64,000 nt of DNA from assembly GCF_000719335.1 (NCBI RefSeq), contig NZ_JOGB01000014.1, forward strand, positions 127,887-191,886, written 5' to 3'. Positions 33,258 to 44,134 of this stretch are shown here, piece after piece (the stretch's first letter is position 1; every line of letters starts with the position of its first letter). The position numbers were made by a program, and so were the translations under genes. The notes under the pieces are model-generated. The model saw only the letters and a program-made list of their open reading frames with translations, made no database searches and was not told where the DNA came from. The stretch comes from Streptomyces sp. NRRL S-87. GTDB taxonomy: Bacteria > Actinomycetota > Actinomycetes > Streptomycetales > Streptomycetaceae.

Positions 33258-35801
33258 ATGCGTACGCAGGCCCTGGACGCGCTCCCGGTCCGGGAGGCGC
33301 TGCCGGCCCTGACCAGGGCCCTGGACGACCACGGCACGGCGGTGCTGTGCGCGCCGCCCGGCACCGGAAAGACCACCCTGGTCCCGCTGGTGCTGGCCGG
33401 TCTGGTCGGCGGCGGCCCGGCGCGGCGCGTGGTCGTCGCCGAGCCGCGCCGGATCGCGGCCCGCGCGGCCGCCCGGCGGATGGCCTGGCTGCTGGGCGAG
33501 CGGGTCGGGGAATCGGTGGGCTTCACGGTGCGCGGCGAGCGGGTGGCCGGCCCGTCGACGGTGGTGGAGGTGGTCACCACCGGCGTCCTGCTGCAACGCC
33601 TCCAGCGCGACCAGGAGCTGTCCGGGGTGGACGTCGTCGTCCTGGACGAGTGCCACGAGCGCCACCTGGACGCCGACACCGTCGCCGCGTTCCTGCTGGA
33701 CGTCCGGGCGGCCCTGCGGCCGGAGCTGCGGCTGGTGGCCGCGTCGGCCACGACGGACGCGGCGGGCTGGGCGCGGCTGCTGGACGACGCGCCGGTGGTG
33801 GCGGCCGCCGGGGTCTCGTACCCGGTCGAGGTGGTGTGGGCGCCGCCGGCCCGCCCGGTGCGGCCGCCGCACGGGATGCGGGTCGACCCGGCGCTGCTGG
33901 CGCACGTGGCGTCCGTGGTGCGGCGGGCGCTCTCGGAACGGTCCGGGGACGTGCTGTGCTTCCTGCCCGGCGTCGGGGAGATCGCGCGGGTGGCCGGGCT
34001 GCTGGGCGGGGTGGACGCGGAGCTGCTCCAGGTGCACGGTCGGGCGCCGGCGGCGGTCCAGGACGCGGTGCTGTCCCCGGGTGCCGGCCGGCGGGTGATC
34101 CTCGCGACCGCGGTGGCGGAGTCGTCCCTCACCGTGCCGGGGGTGCGGGTCGTGGTGGACGCGGGCCTGGCCCGCGAGCCGCGGATGGACCACTCGCGCG
34201 GGCTGGGCGCGCTGACGACCGTACGGGCCTCGCAGGCGGCCGCCCGGCAGCGGGCCGGACGCGCGGGGCGCGAGGCGCCGGGCGCGGTGTACCGGTGCTG
34301 GGCGGAGGCGGAGCACGGGCGGCTGCCGCTGTTCCCGGCGCCGGAGATCAAGCTGGCGGACCTGGCGCCGTTCGCGCTGCACGCCGCCTGCTGGGGCGAT
34401 CCGGACGCGACGGGGCTCGCGCTGCTGGACGCGCCGCCCGCCGGGGCCATGGCCGCGGCGCGCGCGGTGCTGTCCGCGGTCGGGGCGATCGACCCGGCCG
34501 GGCGCGTGACACCGCGGGGTACGGCGCTGGCCCGGCTGGGCCTCCACCCGCGCCTGGGGCGCGCGCTGCTCGACGGGGTCACGGCCGCCGGGGGCGGGGC
34601 TCGGCGGGTGGCCGAGGTGGTCGCACTGCTGAGCGAGGAGCCGCCGCGGGAGTACGGGGACGACGTGGTGGGCGCCTGGCGGGCGGCCCGGGGCGGGAAC
34701 GACGCGTATGCGGCCCGCTGGCGGGCCGAGGCCGGACGGCTGGCCGCCGCGGCGGCGTCGGCCGGGCGGGACGCCCCCGCGGCGCCCCGTTCGGGCCCGC
34801 CGGCCGGGGCCGCGGCACCCTCGGACGACCACGTCGCGGGGCTCGTGGCGGCGCTGGCGTTCCCCGAACGGGTGGCCCGGGGCAGTGCCCACCGGGGGTA
34901 CCTGATGGCGTCGGGCACGCGGGCCGCGCTGGCCGAGGGGTCGCGGCTGGGCGGCAGCGAGTGGCTCGCGGTGGCGGTCGCCGACCGGGCCGCGACCTCC
35001 GCGGACGCCCGGGTCCGGCTGGCGGGCGTACTCGACGGGGCGACGGCGCGCCGGGCCGCGGAGCACCTGTGGTCCGAGGGCGAGGAGGTGCACTGGGCCG
35101 ACGGGGACGTCGTCGCCCGCGAGGTGGCCCGGCTCGGGGCGATCGAGATGGCCGTGCGACCACTGCGCGCACCCGACCCGGCGCTGGTGCGCGGGGCGCT
35201 CCTGGAGGGGCTGCGGGCGGAGGGCCCGGGGGCCCTGCTGCGCTGGACCAAGGAAGCGGCCGCACTGCGCCAGCGTCTGGGTTTCCTGCACCGGACCCTG
35301 GGCGAGCCCTGGCCGGACGTGTCGGACGGGGCGCTGGTGGAGCGGGCCGGGGAGTGGCTGGAGCCGGAGCTGTCGCGGGCGCGGCGGCGGGCCGACCTGG
35401 CCCGGATCGACGCCGGTGCGGCGCTGGCGCGGCTGCTGCCGTGGGCCTCCGGCGAGGCGGGCCGGCTCGATGCGCTGGCCCCCGAGCGCATCCAGGTGCC
35501 GAGCGGCTCGCGGATCGCGGTGGACTACTCGGCCGACCAACCCGTGCTGGCCGTGAAGCTGCAGGAGCTGTTCGGGCTGGCGCAGACGCCGACGGTGGCG
35601 GGCGTACCGGTGCTCGTGCACCTGCTGTCGCCGGCCGGGCGGCCGGCGGCGGTCACCGCCGACCTGGCGTCGTTCTGGCGGGAGGGGTACAAGGCCGTAC
35701 GGGCGGAGCTGCGCGGCCGCTACCCCAAGCACCCCTGGCCGGAGGACCCGGCCACGGCCGAGCCGACCCGGCACACCAACGCCCGCCTCAGGCGCTCCTG
35801 A
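33258..35801 (+). CDS. hrpB: ATP-dependent helicase HrpB
   Basis: An 847-residue DEAH-box RNA helicase family protein. Motif I is CAPPGTGKTTLVPL (residues 29-42), motif II DECHERHLDADTV, motif III SATTDA and motif VI QRAGRAGREAPGAVYRCW. It has the HrpB-specific C-terminal domain ending near LPWASGEAGRLDALAPERI and SGSRIAVDYSADQPVLAVKL. Full length for the family. The cellular role of HrpB is poorly defined. GTGAGGA lies 8 nt before the ATG. It converges on the DUF3068 gene with a 7-bp gap. Confidence 0.96.
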   Translation: MRTQALDALPVREALPALTRALDDHGTAVLCAPPGTGKTTLVPLVLAGLVGGGPARRVVVAEPRRIAARAAARRMAWLLGERVGESVGFTVRGERVAGPSTVVEVVTTGVLLQRLQRDQELSGVDVVVLDECHERHLDADTVAAFLLDVRAALRPELRLVAASATTDAAGWARLLDDAPVVAAAGVSYPVEVVWAPPARPVRPPHGMRVDPALLAHVASVVRRALSERSGDVLCFLPGVGEIARVAGLLGGVDAELLQVHGRAPAAVQDAVLSPGAGRRVILATAVAESSLTVPGVRVVVDAGLAREPRMDHSRGLGALTTVRASQAAARQRAGRAGREAPGAVYRCWAEAEHGRLPLFPAPEIKLADLAPFALHAACWGDPDATGLALLDAPPAGAMAAARAVLSAVGAIDPAGRVTPRGTALARLGLHPRLGRALLDGVTAAGGGARRVAEVVALLSEEPPREYGDDVVGAWRAARGGNDAYAARWRAEAGRLAAAAASAGRDAPAAPRSGPPAGAAAPSDDHVAGLVAALAFPERVARGSAHRGYLMASGTRAALAEGSRLGGSEWLAVAVADRAATSADARVRLAGVLDGATARRAAEHLWSEGEEVHWADGDVVAREVARLGAIEMAVRPLRAPDPALVRGALLEGLRAEGPGALLRWTKEAAALRQRLGFLHRTLGEPWPDVSDGALVERAGEWLEPELSRARRRADLARIDAGAALARLLPWASGEAGRLDALAPERIQVPSGSRIAVDYSADQPVLAVKLQELFGLAQTPTVAGVPVLVHLLSPAGRPAAVTADLASFWREGYKAVRAELRGRYPKHPWPEDPATAEPTRHTNARLRRS

Positions 35802-35808
35802 CGCCCGG

Positions 35809-36804
35809 TCAGGCGGCGACCGCGACCGGTTCCCGGGGCGGCGCGTCCGTGCGGCCGCGCCGGGTGCGCGCCTCCAGCCACAGGGCCAGTGCGCACAGCA
35901 GCCCGCCCCACACCGCGAGGCCGATCGGGGCGTACGTGTGCAGGACGAGGACCTTGGTGCGGTTCGCCGCGACCAGGTCGACGGTGTGCTCCAGGTAGTC
36001 CGCGCGCATCTTGACGTGGCCCTGGAAGACGACGAGGCGCTGGCCGGGGGCGTTGGCGGCGAGCTGGCCGCCGCGCAGCTCCTCGCTGTGGATCTCCTCG
36101 CCGTTGACGGGCGCGCCGGTGACGGGCTCGACCCAGAACATCCGCTTGGTGGTGTACCAGCGGGAGGTGCCCAGGCCTGACTCGATGGTGGCCGGGTCGA
36201 TGCCCTCGATCGGCATCTTCTTGGGGAACGGCACCTTGGTCCACGGAACGGTCTGCTCGAAGTAGTAGACGTCCAGGCCGTGGAACGTGCGGGGGCCGAC
36301 GTAGTGGATGGGCGCGGAGGTCCGGGTCTGGGCGTCGAAGTAGAGGTAGTCGCGGGGCTCGGTGAAGAAGGGGAACTTGAACTCCACCCCCTCGCGCCGG
36401 ACCGGGTCGCCGTCGACCGACTCGCCGGTGGCGTGCACCGGGTCCTGGGTGTGGGCGTCGAACACGTACCGCTCGGGGACCTGGGAGACCATCTTCCCGT
36501 CGGGGCCGATCACGTACGCGAGGGAGTCCCAGACGACGACGTCGCGGCCGGCGCTGGCCTCGATCTCGCGGGAGCGCTCCACGTTGCCCTTGAGCGTCTG
36601 CACGATGGTGATCTTGGGGACCTTCCTGGGCTGCAGCGTGCCGTAGTCGAGGAGGGTGGCGGGCGCCGCCTCCAGGACGGTCTCCTGGTACTGGTTCGCC
36701 GGGATCTTCGCCAGCCGCGGGTACATGTACCAGCGCATGAGCGGGGCCAGGGCGGCACAGAACACGGCGAGGGCGAGGAGCACCAGGCTGGCTCGGCGTC
36801 TCAT
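35809..36804 (-). CDS. DUF3068 (PorA-like) membrane protein
   Basis: A 331-residue protein with an N-terminal hydrophobic segment (LVLLALAVFCAALAPLMRW) and a C-terminal one (IGLAVWGGLLCALALWLEA) flanking a large extracytoplasmic beta-rich domain of about 270 residues. This is the DUF3068/porin-PorA family layout of actinobacteria. GGGGAGG lies 11 nt before the ATG. It is preceded by a 47-residue membrane/secreted peptide gene in the same operon (18-nt gap). Function is unknown, and a true porin role is not supported in an organism without a mycomembrane. Confidence 0.87.
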   Translation of the reverse strand: MRRRASLVLLALAVFCAALAPLMRWYMYPRLAKIPANQYQETVLEAAPATLLDYGTLQPRKVPKITIVQTLKGNVERSREIEASAGRDVVVWDSLAYVIGPDGKMVSQVPERYVFDAHTQDPVHATGESVDGDPVRREGVEFKFPFFTEPRDYLYFDAQTRTSAPIHYVGPRTFHGLDVYYFEQTVPWTKVPFPKKMPIEGIDPATIESGLGTSRWYTTKRMFWVEPVTGAPVNGEEIHSEELRGGQLAANAPGQRLVVFQGHVKMRADYLEHTVDLVAANRTKVLVLHTYAPIGLAVWGGLLCALALWLEARTRRGRTDAPPREPVAVAA

Positions 36805-36822
36805 GGCGGCGGTCGCCTCCCC

Positions 36823-36966
36823 TTACTCCTGTCCGGGCGCCGTGGGCGCGGTGGTGAGCAGCGGCTTGGGCGAGGTCCGCCCCTCGGGCTGGCCGGCGGC
36901 GGTCACGCCGAAGGCCAGGGCCAGCGCGGCGGCCAGGCCGATCGCGGCGGCGGCGAGTGCGCGCAT
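36823..36966 (-). CDS. Small SPW_0924-like secreted/membrane peptide (47 aa)
   Basis: A short gene starting at the ATG complement 36964-36966 and stopping at TAA (36823-36825). The product has a hydrophobic leader (MRALAAAAIGLAAALALAFG) and a Pro/Thr-rich tail ending APTAPGQE. GGAGG lies 7 nt upstream of the ATG. It matches the tiny SPW_0924 family that I recall next to DUF3068 genes in Streptomyces. It reads into the DUF3068 gene after 18 nt, so both share a transcript. Function is unknown. Confidence 0.8.
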   Translation of the reverse strand: MRALAAAAIGLAAALALAFGVTAAGQPEGRTSPKPLLTTAPTAPGQE

Positions 36967-37137
36967 GGCAGGGCCTCCGGATCTGATGCACCGTCAGGGT
37001 TGGGGCACCGTAGCAACGCGGGCGGCAGATGAGAACCCGTACGCGGGGCTGCGGCGTCGGGGGCGGCCGGTGCGAAACCGCGGGGCGGGCCGGGGCGTCG
37101 CATACTGGACGAAGGTGATCATCCGGGAGGGGCCCTC

Positions 37138-37998
37138 ATGCCGTTCACGCTCAGCCATGCCGCGGCCGTACTGCCGGGGATCCGGCGCACGGGGACCGCA
37201 CGCGGGCCGCTGCTGGCGTCGGCACTGGTCGCGGGGTCCTTCGCACCGGACGTGACGTACTTCGCCGCGAGCGTGGTGCCCGGCGGCATGGAGTTCGGTG
37301 CCGTCACGCACTCGGTGGTCGGGGTGGTCGGCGTGGACGTGCTCCTCTCGGCGGGGCTGGTGGCCTGCTGGCTGCTGCTGCGCGAGCCGCTGGTGGCGCT
37401 GCTGCCGCGGGCCTGGCGGGGCCGTGCGTACGCGCTGGCCCGCGGGGCGGACTGGCGGGGGACGGCTCGGCTGCCGCTGGCCTGCCGGTTCTGGGTCTCG
37501 GCGGTGCTGGGCGCGCTGACGCACGTGGTGTGGGACGGCTTCACACACCCCGGGCGGCGGGGCACGGACGCGGTGCCGGCGCTGCTGGAGCCGGTCGCCG
37601 GTATGCCGGGGTGGTGGTGGCTGCAGTACGGAAGCTCGGCGGTGGCGCTGCTCGCCCTCGGCTGGTTCCTGGTACGGGCGGTGCGCCGGCTGCCGGGTGG
37701 GCCGGCGCCGGCCGCGGTGCCGGTACTGACCCGCGGCGAGCGGGGGGTGGCGCTCACCCTGCTCGGGGCGGCGGTGGCCGGCGGGGTCGCGCAGCGGGTG
37801 GTGCGGTACTTCACGTTCTTCGACGGGGTCGGGAGTCCGCTCGACCTCGTGCCGACGGTGTGCTTCGGGGCGGGGGCCGGGCTGGGGGTTGCGCTTCCCC
37901 TGTACGCCGTCGTCGTCCGGCTGCGGCGCCGGCGCGGCCCCGGGGCGGCTGCCTCGGCGGGGGCCCCGTCGGTCGCGCCGGTGCCGTCGCGCCGCTGA
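37138..37998 (+). CDS. DUF4184 family membrane protein
   Basis: A 286-residue polytopic protein beginning MPFTLSHAAAVLPGIRRTG, the hallmark of DUF4184. His/Asp-containing segments (FAPDVTYFAASV, THSVVGV, LTHVVWDGFTHPGRRGT) resemble metal ligands of zinc-dependent phospholipase C-like/LexA-binding inner membrane families. About six hydrophobic segments are visible. GGGAGGGG lies 7 nt before the ATG, and CATACT upstream could be a -10. Activity is unproven. Confidence 0.9.
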   Translation: MPFTLSHAAAVLPGIRRTGTARGPLLASALVAGSFAPDVTYFAASVVPGGMEFGAVTHSVVGVVGVDVLLSAGLVACWLLLREPLVALLPRAWRGRAYALARGADWRGTARLPLACRFWVSAVLGALTHVVWDGFTHPGRRGTDAVPALLEPVAGMPGWWWLQYGSSAVALLALGWFLVRAVRRLPGGPAPAAVPVLTRGERGVALTLLGAAVAGGVAQRVVRYFTFFDGVGSPLDLVPTVCFGAGAGLGVALPLYAVVVRLRRRRGPGAAASAGAPSVAPVPSRR

Positions 37999-38341
37999 CG
38001 CCGCCGCCCGGGCGTCATCCGGCCGCGAGCCGGTGGGCCCTGCGGGGCGGTGTCCCCTCCCCGCCCCTTCCCGCAACCGGGGCTTGCGACCACGGACGCC
38101 GCCCCCGGGCTCCGCCCGGGAAACCCGGGCGCTGCGCACCGGGTGCGCTCAAACGGTTCGCGGCCGCCGTGCCGCTGCCGACCGTGCAGCGCTTCCTGCG
38201 CGGCGCGGGCCGGATATGCCGGCCCTTCTCGGTGCCGGCGATTCCCGCCCCGCCCGCGCTTGAGGCGCGGGGGAGGCGGGGCGGCGCCCCCGAGGTGGCG
38301 GGGGCCGGGGACGGCGGCAGGGGGCGCGGCCGGGGACGGGG
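37999..38341. other. Intergenic GC-rich repeat-like stretch without a gene
   Basis: 343 bp between convergent DUF4184 and polA. It contains GGGCTCCGCCCGGG, CTCAAACGG and GCGCTTGAGGCGCGGG pieces that I recognise as typical of dispersed Streptomyces intergenic elements (TCAAACG / GTTTGAGGCGCGGGG type). Several hairpins could act as terminators for either gene. No coding potential is visible. Confidence 0.55.
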
Positions 38342-41068
38342 TCAGTGGGCGGCGGACTCCCAGTCCGGGCCCACGCCCACCGAGACGTCGAGCGGCGCCC
38401 GCAGCTCGACCGCCGCGGCCATCTCGCGGCGGACGATCGCCTCGACCTCGGCCGCCTCGCCCGGGGCGATCTCCAGCACGATTTCGTCGTGCACCTGGAG
38501 CAGCATCCGGGACGTCAGCCCGGCCCCCGCCAGCGCCCGGTCGACCCGCACCATCGCCAGCTTCACGATGTCGGCCGCGGTGCCCTGGATCGGGGCGTTG
38601 AGCGCCATCCGCTCGGCGGCCTCGCGACGCTGGCGGTTGTCGCTGTTGAGGTCGGGCAGGTAGCGGCGGCGGCCCAGCATGGTCGCCGTGTACCCGGTGG
38701 CCCGGGCCTCGTCGACGACCCGCTGGAGGTAGTCCCGTACCCCGCCGAAGCGCTCGAAGAAGGTGTCCATCAAACCCCGCGCCTCGGCCGGGTCGATGTT
38801 CAGCTGCTGCGAGAGGCCGAAGGCGGACAGGCCGTAGGCCAGGCCGTACGACATGGCCTTGATCTTGCGGCGCATCTCGGCGTCCACGGCGGACCGCTCG
38901 ACGCCGAACACCTGGGAGGCGACCGTGGTGTGCAGGTCCTCGCCGGAGAGGAAGGCCTCGATCAGGCCCTCGTCCTCCGACAGGTGGGCCATGACGCGCA
39001 GTTCGATCTGGCTGTAGTCGGCCGTCATCAGGGACTCGAAGCCCTCGCCGACGACGAAGCCGCGGCGGATGGCCCGGCCCTCGTCGGTGCGCACCGGCAC
39101 GTTCTGCAGGTTCGGGTCGGTCGACGACAGGCGACCGGTGGCGGCCACGGTCTGGCTGAAGGTGGTGTGGACCCGGCCGTCGGCGGCGACCGTCTTGATC
39201 AGGCCCTCGACGGTGGAGCGCAGCCGCGCCTGCTCGCGGTGCCGCAGCATGATCACGGGGAGTTCGTGGTCGGTCTGCTGGGCGAGCCAGGCCAGGGCGT
39301 CGGCGTCCGTGGTGTAGCCGGTCTTGGTCTTCTTCGTCTTGGGCAGGCCCAGCTCGCCGAAGAAGACCTCCTGGAGCTGCTTGGGCGAGCCGAGGTTGAA
39401 CTCGTGGCCGACCGTGGCGTGGGCCTCCTTGACGGCCTGCTGCACGGCGTCGGCGAACTGCCGCTCCATCGCCTCCAGGTGGTCGCGGTCGGCGGCGATG
39501 CCGTGCCGCTCCATGCGGGCGAGCAGCTCGGAGGTGGGCAGCTCCACGTCGTGCAGCAGCTCGGCGGCGCCGACCTCCTGGAGCTTGGCGGCGAACGCGT
39601 CGCCCAGGTCGAGGACCGCGCGGGCCTGCGCGCACAGCGCCTCGGCCTCGGCCGTCTCGTCCTCGTCGGTGCCGAAGGCCAGCTGGCCGTCCGCCGCCGG
39701 CGGCTGCAGTTCGCGGCCCAGGTACTCGACCGCCAGGACGTCCAGCGCGAAGGAGCGCCGGCCGGGCTTGACGAGGTAGGCGGCGAGCGCGGTGTCCATG
39801 GAGACGCCCGCGACGGTCCAGCCGTGCTCGGGCATGACCCGCATCGCGCCCTTGGCGTTGTGCATGACCTTCGGCCGGGCCGGGTCGGCCAGCCAGACGG
39901 CGAACGCCTGCTCGTCGCCCTCGTCCAGGACCGACGGGTCGAACCAGGCGGCCGCGCCCCCGGCCGCGGCGAGCGCGATCTCGGAGACGCTGCCGGTGCC
40001 CAGCGCCCACGCGTCGACGGTGGCCACGCCCAGCGGGCCCCGAGCGTGCTCGGCCAGCCACGGCGCGAGCTCGCCGGCGCCCAGCACGCTGACGTCCAGC
40101 TCCACGCCGGCGGCCGGGGCCGGAGCCTCCTCCTGGTCCGCGCCCGGGTCGACGGCCAGCAGCCGCTCGCGCAGCGAGGCGTTGCGGATCTCCAGTACGT
40201 CGAGCACGCCGGTGACGGCCTTGCGGTCGTACGGGCGGCGCTCCAGGTCCCCGGGGGCGCGGTCGAGCGCCACGTCGCGGACCATCTCGGTCAGCACGCG
40301 GTTGAGCTTGACGGACTCCAGGTGGTCGCGGAAGTTCTGCCCCGCCTTGCCCTTGACCTCCTCGGCCCGCTCGACGAGCTCGGCGAAGGACCCGAACTGG
40401 TTGATCCACTTCGCGGCCGTCTTCTCGCCCACGCCCGGGATGCCCGGCAGGTTGTCGGACGGGTCGCCGCGCAGCGCCGCGAAGTCCGGGTACTGCTGCG
40501 GCGTGAGTCCGTACTTCTCCTCGACCTTCTCCGGGGTGAAACGGGTCAGCTCGGAGACGCCCTTGGTCGGGTACAGCACGGTGGTCCGCGGGGTGACCAG
40601 CTGGAACGAGTCCCGGTCACCGGTGACGATCAGGACGTCGAAGCCCGCGGCCTCGGCCTGCGTGGCCAGCGTGGCGATCACGTCGTCGGCCTCGAAGCCG
40701 TCCACCGCGAACCGCGGCACGGCCATCGCGTCCAGCAGCTCGCCGATCAGCTCGACCTGGCCCTTGAACTCGTCGGGCGTCGAGGAGCGGTTCGCCTTGT
40801 ACTCGGGGAACTCCTTCGAGCGCCAGGTCTTGCGGGACACGTCGAAGGCCACCGCGAAGTGCGTGGGCGCCTCGTCGCGCAGGGTGTTCGCCAGCATCGA
40901 CGCGAAGCCGTAGATGGCGTTGGTCGGCTGGCCCGTCGCGGTCGTGAAGTTCTCCGCGGGCAGCGCGAAGAACGCCCGGTACGCCAGGGAGTGCCCGTCC
41001 ATGAGCATCAGGCGCGGACGGTTCTCCGCTGTCTTCTGGTCGGTCTTCTTCGATGCTGTCTCTGCCAC
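38342..41068 (-). CDS. polA: DNA polymerase I
   Basis: A 908-residue family A polymerase for repair synthesis and Okazaki fragment processing. The 5'-3' exonuclease domain (about 15-310) has LMLMDGHSLAYRAFFALP, DGFEADDVIATLA and VTGDRDSFQLV. The middle domain (about 330-500) lacks the DxE and NxxxD residues of the proofreading exonuclease (VDAWAL and HNAKGAMRV). The polymerase domain has motif A DYSQIELRVMAHL, motif B RRKIKAMSYGLAYGLSAFG and motif C QVHDEIVLE. The GTG start lies 7 nt after TAGGCT of a damage-type promoter, so the message is probably leaderless. Confidence 0.97.
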   Translation of the reverse strand: MAETASKKTDQKTAENRPRLMLMDGHSLAYRAFFALPAENFTTATGQPTNAIYGFASMLANTLRDEAPTHFAVAFDVSRKTWRSKEFPEYKANRSSTPDEFKGQVELIGELLDAMAVPRFAVDGFEADDVIATLATQAEAAGFDVLIVTGDRDSFQLVTPRTTVLYPTKGVSELTRFTPEKVEEKYGLTPQQYPDFAALRGDPSDNLPGIPGVGEKTAAKWINQFGSFAELVERAEEVKGKAGQNFRDHLESVKLNRVLTEMVRDVALDRAPGDLERRPYDRKAVTGVLDVLEIRNASLRERLLAVDPGADQEEAPAPAAGVELDVSVLGAGELAPWLAEHARGPLGVATVDAWALGTGSVSEIALAAAGGAAAWFDPSVLDEGDEQAFAVWLADPARPKVMHNAKGAMRVMPEHGWTVAGVSMDTALAAYLVKPGRRSFALDVLAVEYLGRELQPPAADGQLAFGTDEDETAEAEALCAQARAVLDLGDAFAAKLQEVGAAELLHDVELPTSELLARMERHGIAADRDHLEAMERQFADAVQQAVKEAHATVGHEFNLGSPKQLQEVFFGELGLPKTKKTKTGYTTDADALAWLAQQTDHELPVIMLRHREQARLRSTVEGLIKTVAADGRVHTTFSQTVAATGRLSSTDPNLQNVPVRTDEGRAIRRGFVVGEGFESLMTADYSQIELRVMAHLSEDEGLIEAFLSGEDLHTTVASQVFGVERSAVDAEMRRKIKAMSYGLAYGLSAFGLSQQLNIDPAEARGLMDTFFERFGGVRDYLQRVVDEARATGYTATMLGRRRYLPDLNSDNRQRREAAERMALNAPIQGTAADIVKLAMVRVDRALAGAGLTSRMLLQVHDEIVLEIAPGEAAEVEAIVRREMAAAVELRAPLDVSVGVGPDWESAAH

Positions 41069-41075
41069 GCCCCCG

Positions 41076-41098
41076 AGCCTAGTGGGCCCCACCGACAA
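41076..41098 (-). promoter_or_regulatory. DNA-damage (RecA-NDp/PafBC-type) promoter of polA
   Basis: The minus strand reads TTGTCGGTGG, 7 nt, then TAGGCT, an exact TGTCRGTG-N8-TAnnnT match. The -10 ends 7 nt before the polA GTG. Confidence 0.8.
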
Positions 41099-41129
41099 TC
41101 CCGTCCGCGGCGGTCCTCGCGGCCCGCCC

Positions 41130-41168
41130 GTCCGCGGCCGGCGCCCGGCGGTCCGCGGCCGGCGCCCG
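41130..41168. repeat. 18-bp direct repeat, 21-bp period
   Basis: GTCCGCGGCCGGCGCCCG occurs at 41130-41147 and 41151-41168 between the polA promoter and the divergent oxidoreductase gene. Confidence 0.8.
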
Positions 41169-41221
41169 CCATGACACCATCGAGGGACCACCGCACGAAC
41201 ACATGCTCAAAGGGGAGCGCC

Positions 41222-43498
<2,277 letters not shown>

Positions 43499-43523
43499 CG
43501 CGGGGAAGGCCTCCGATGCCGTC

Positions 43524-43553
43524 CACCCGGCTGAGCGGACGCTCAGTCGGGTG
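43524..43553. promoter_or_regulatory. 30-bp inverted repeat, probable operator of the thioesterase gene
   Basis: CACCCGGCTGAGCG, GA, then CGCTCAGTCGGGTG: 14-bp arms with one mismatch and a 2-bp centre. TATGAA (43555-43560) follows immediately and could be the -10. The core TGAGCG-N2-CGCTCA has the size and symmetry of TetR-family operators. A terminator for the upstream gene is less likely because the loop would be only 2 nt. Confidence 0.6.
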
Positions 43554-43618
43554 ATATGAAGGGACCGTCATCGGTTAACGGTCGTTCACGACGCGTCCCA
43601 CGAAACGGAGCCGTCCCC

Positions 43619-44089
43619 ATGGGCGAACAGCACAGCCCGAAGTTCCCGCAGGAAATCATCGACGAGTACGCGGCCCTGGGCATCGACCTGCCCGCCCTCT
43701 TCTCGGCCGGCCACCTCGGCGAGCGCATGGACATCCGCGTCCTGGAGGCCGCCCCCGACCGCGTCGTCGGCACCATGCCCGTCGAGGGCAACACCCAGCC
43801 CTACGGACTCCTGCACGGCGGCGCCTCGGCCGTCCTGGCCGAGACCCTCGGCTCGGTCGGCGCCATGCTCCACGGCGGCATCAACAAGGTCGCCGTCGGC
43901 GTGGACCTCAACTGCACCCACCACCGCGGCATCCGATCCGGCCTGGTCACCGGCGTCGCCACCCCCGTCCACCGCGGCCGCTCCACCGCCACCTACGAGA
44001 TCGTCATCACCGACGAGGACGACAAGCGGGTCTGCACCGCCCGACTGACCTGCCTGCTGCGCGACACGAACCCGCAACAGCAAGGCTGA
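43619..44089 (+). CDS. PaaI-type hotdog-fold thioesterase
   Basis: A 156-residue acyl-CoA thioesterase. The hotdog signature reads GNTQPYGLLHGGASAVLAETLGS (catalytic His-Gly-Gly loop), followed by VGVDLNCTHHRGIRSG and TYEIVITDEDDKRVCTARLTC. Members hydrolyse aromatic or other acyl-CoAs; the substrate is not fixed by sequence. CGGAG lies 8 nt before the ATG at 43619. The 30-bp palindrome upstream suggests TetR-type control. Confidence 0.93.
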   Translation: MGEQHSPKFPQEIIDEYAALGIDLPALFSAGHLGERMDIRVLEAAPDRVVGTMPVEGNTQPYGLLHGGASAVLAETLGSVGAMLHGGINKVAVGVDLNCTHHRGIRSGLVTGVATPVHRGRSTATYEIVITDEDDKRVCTARLTCLLRDTNPQQQG

Positions 44090-44134
44090 GACGAGGCGTT
44101 GTCGCGCCCCCCGACCCCGGACTACCGTCCCCGC

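Noticed and set aside
31823..35491. 1222-codon frame opposite hrpB and the methyltransferase
   Set aside because: Ser/Arg/Ala-rich shadow; both opposing genes have clear motifs.
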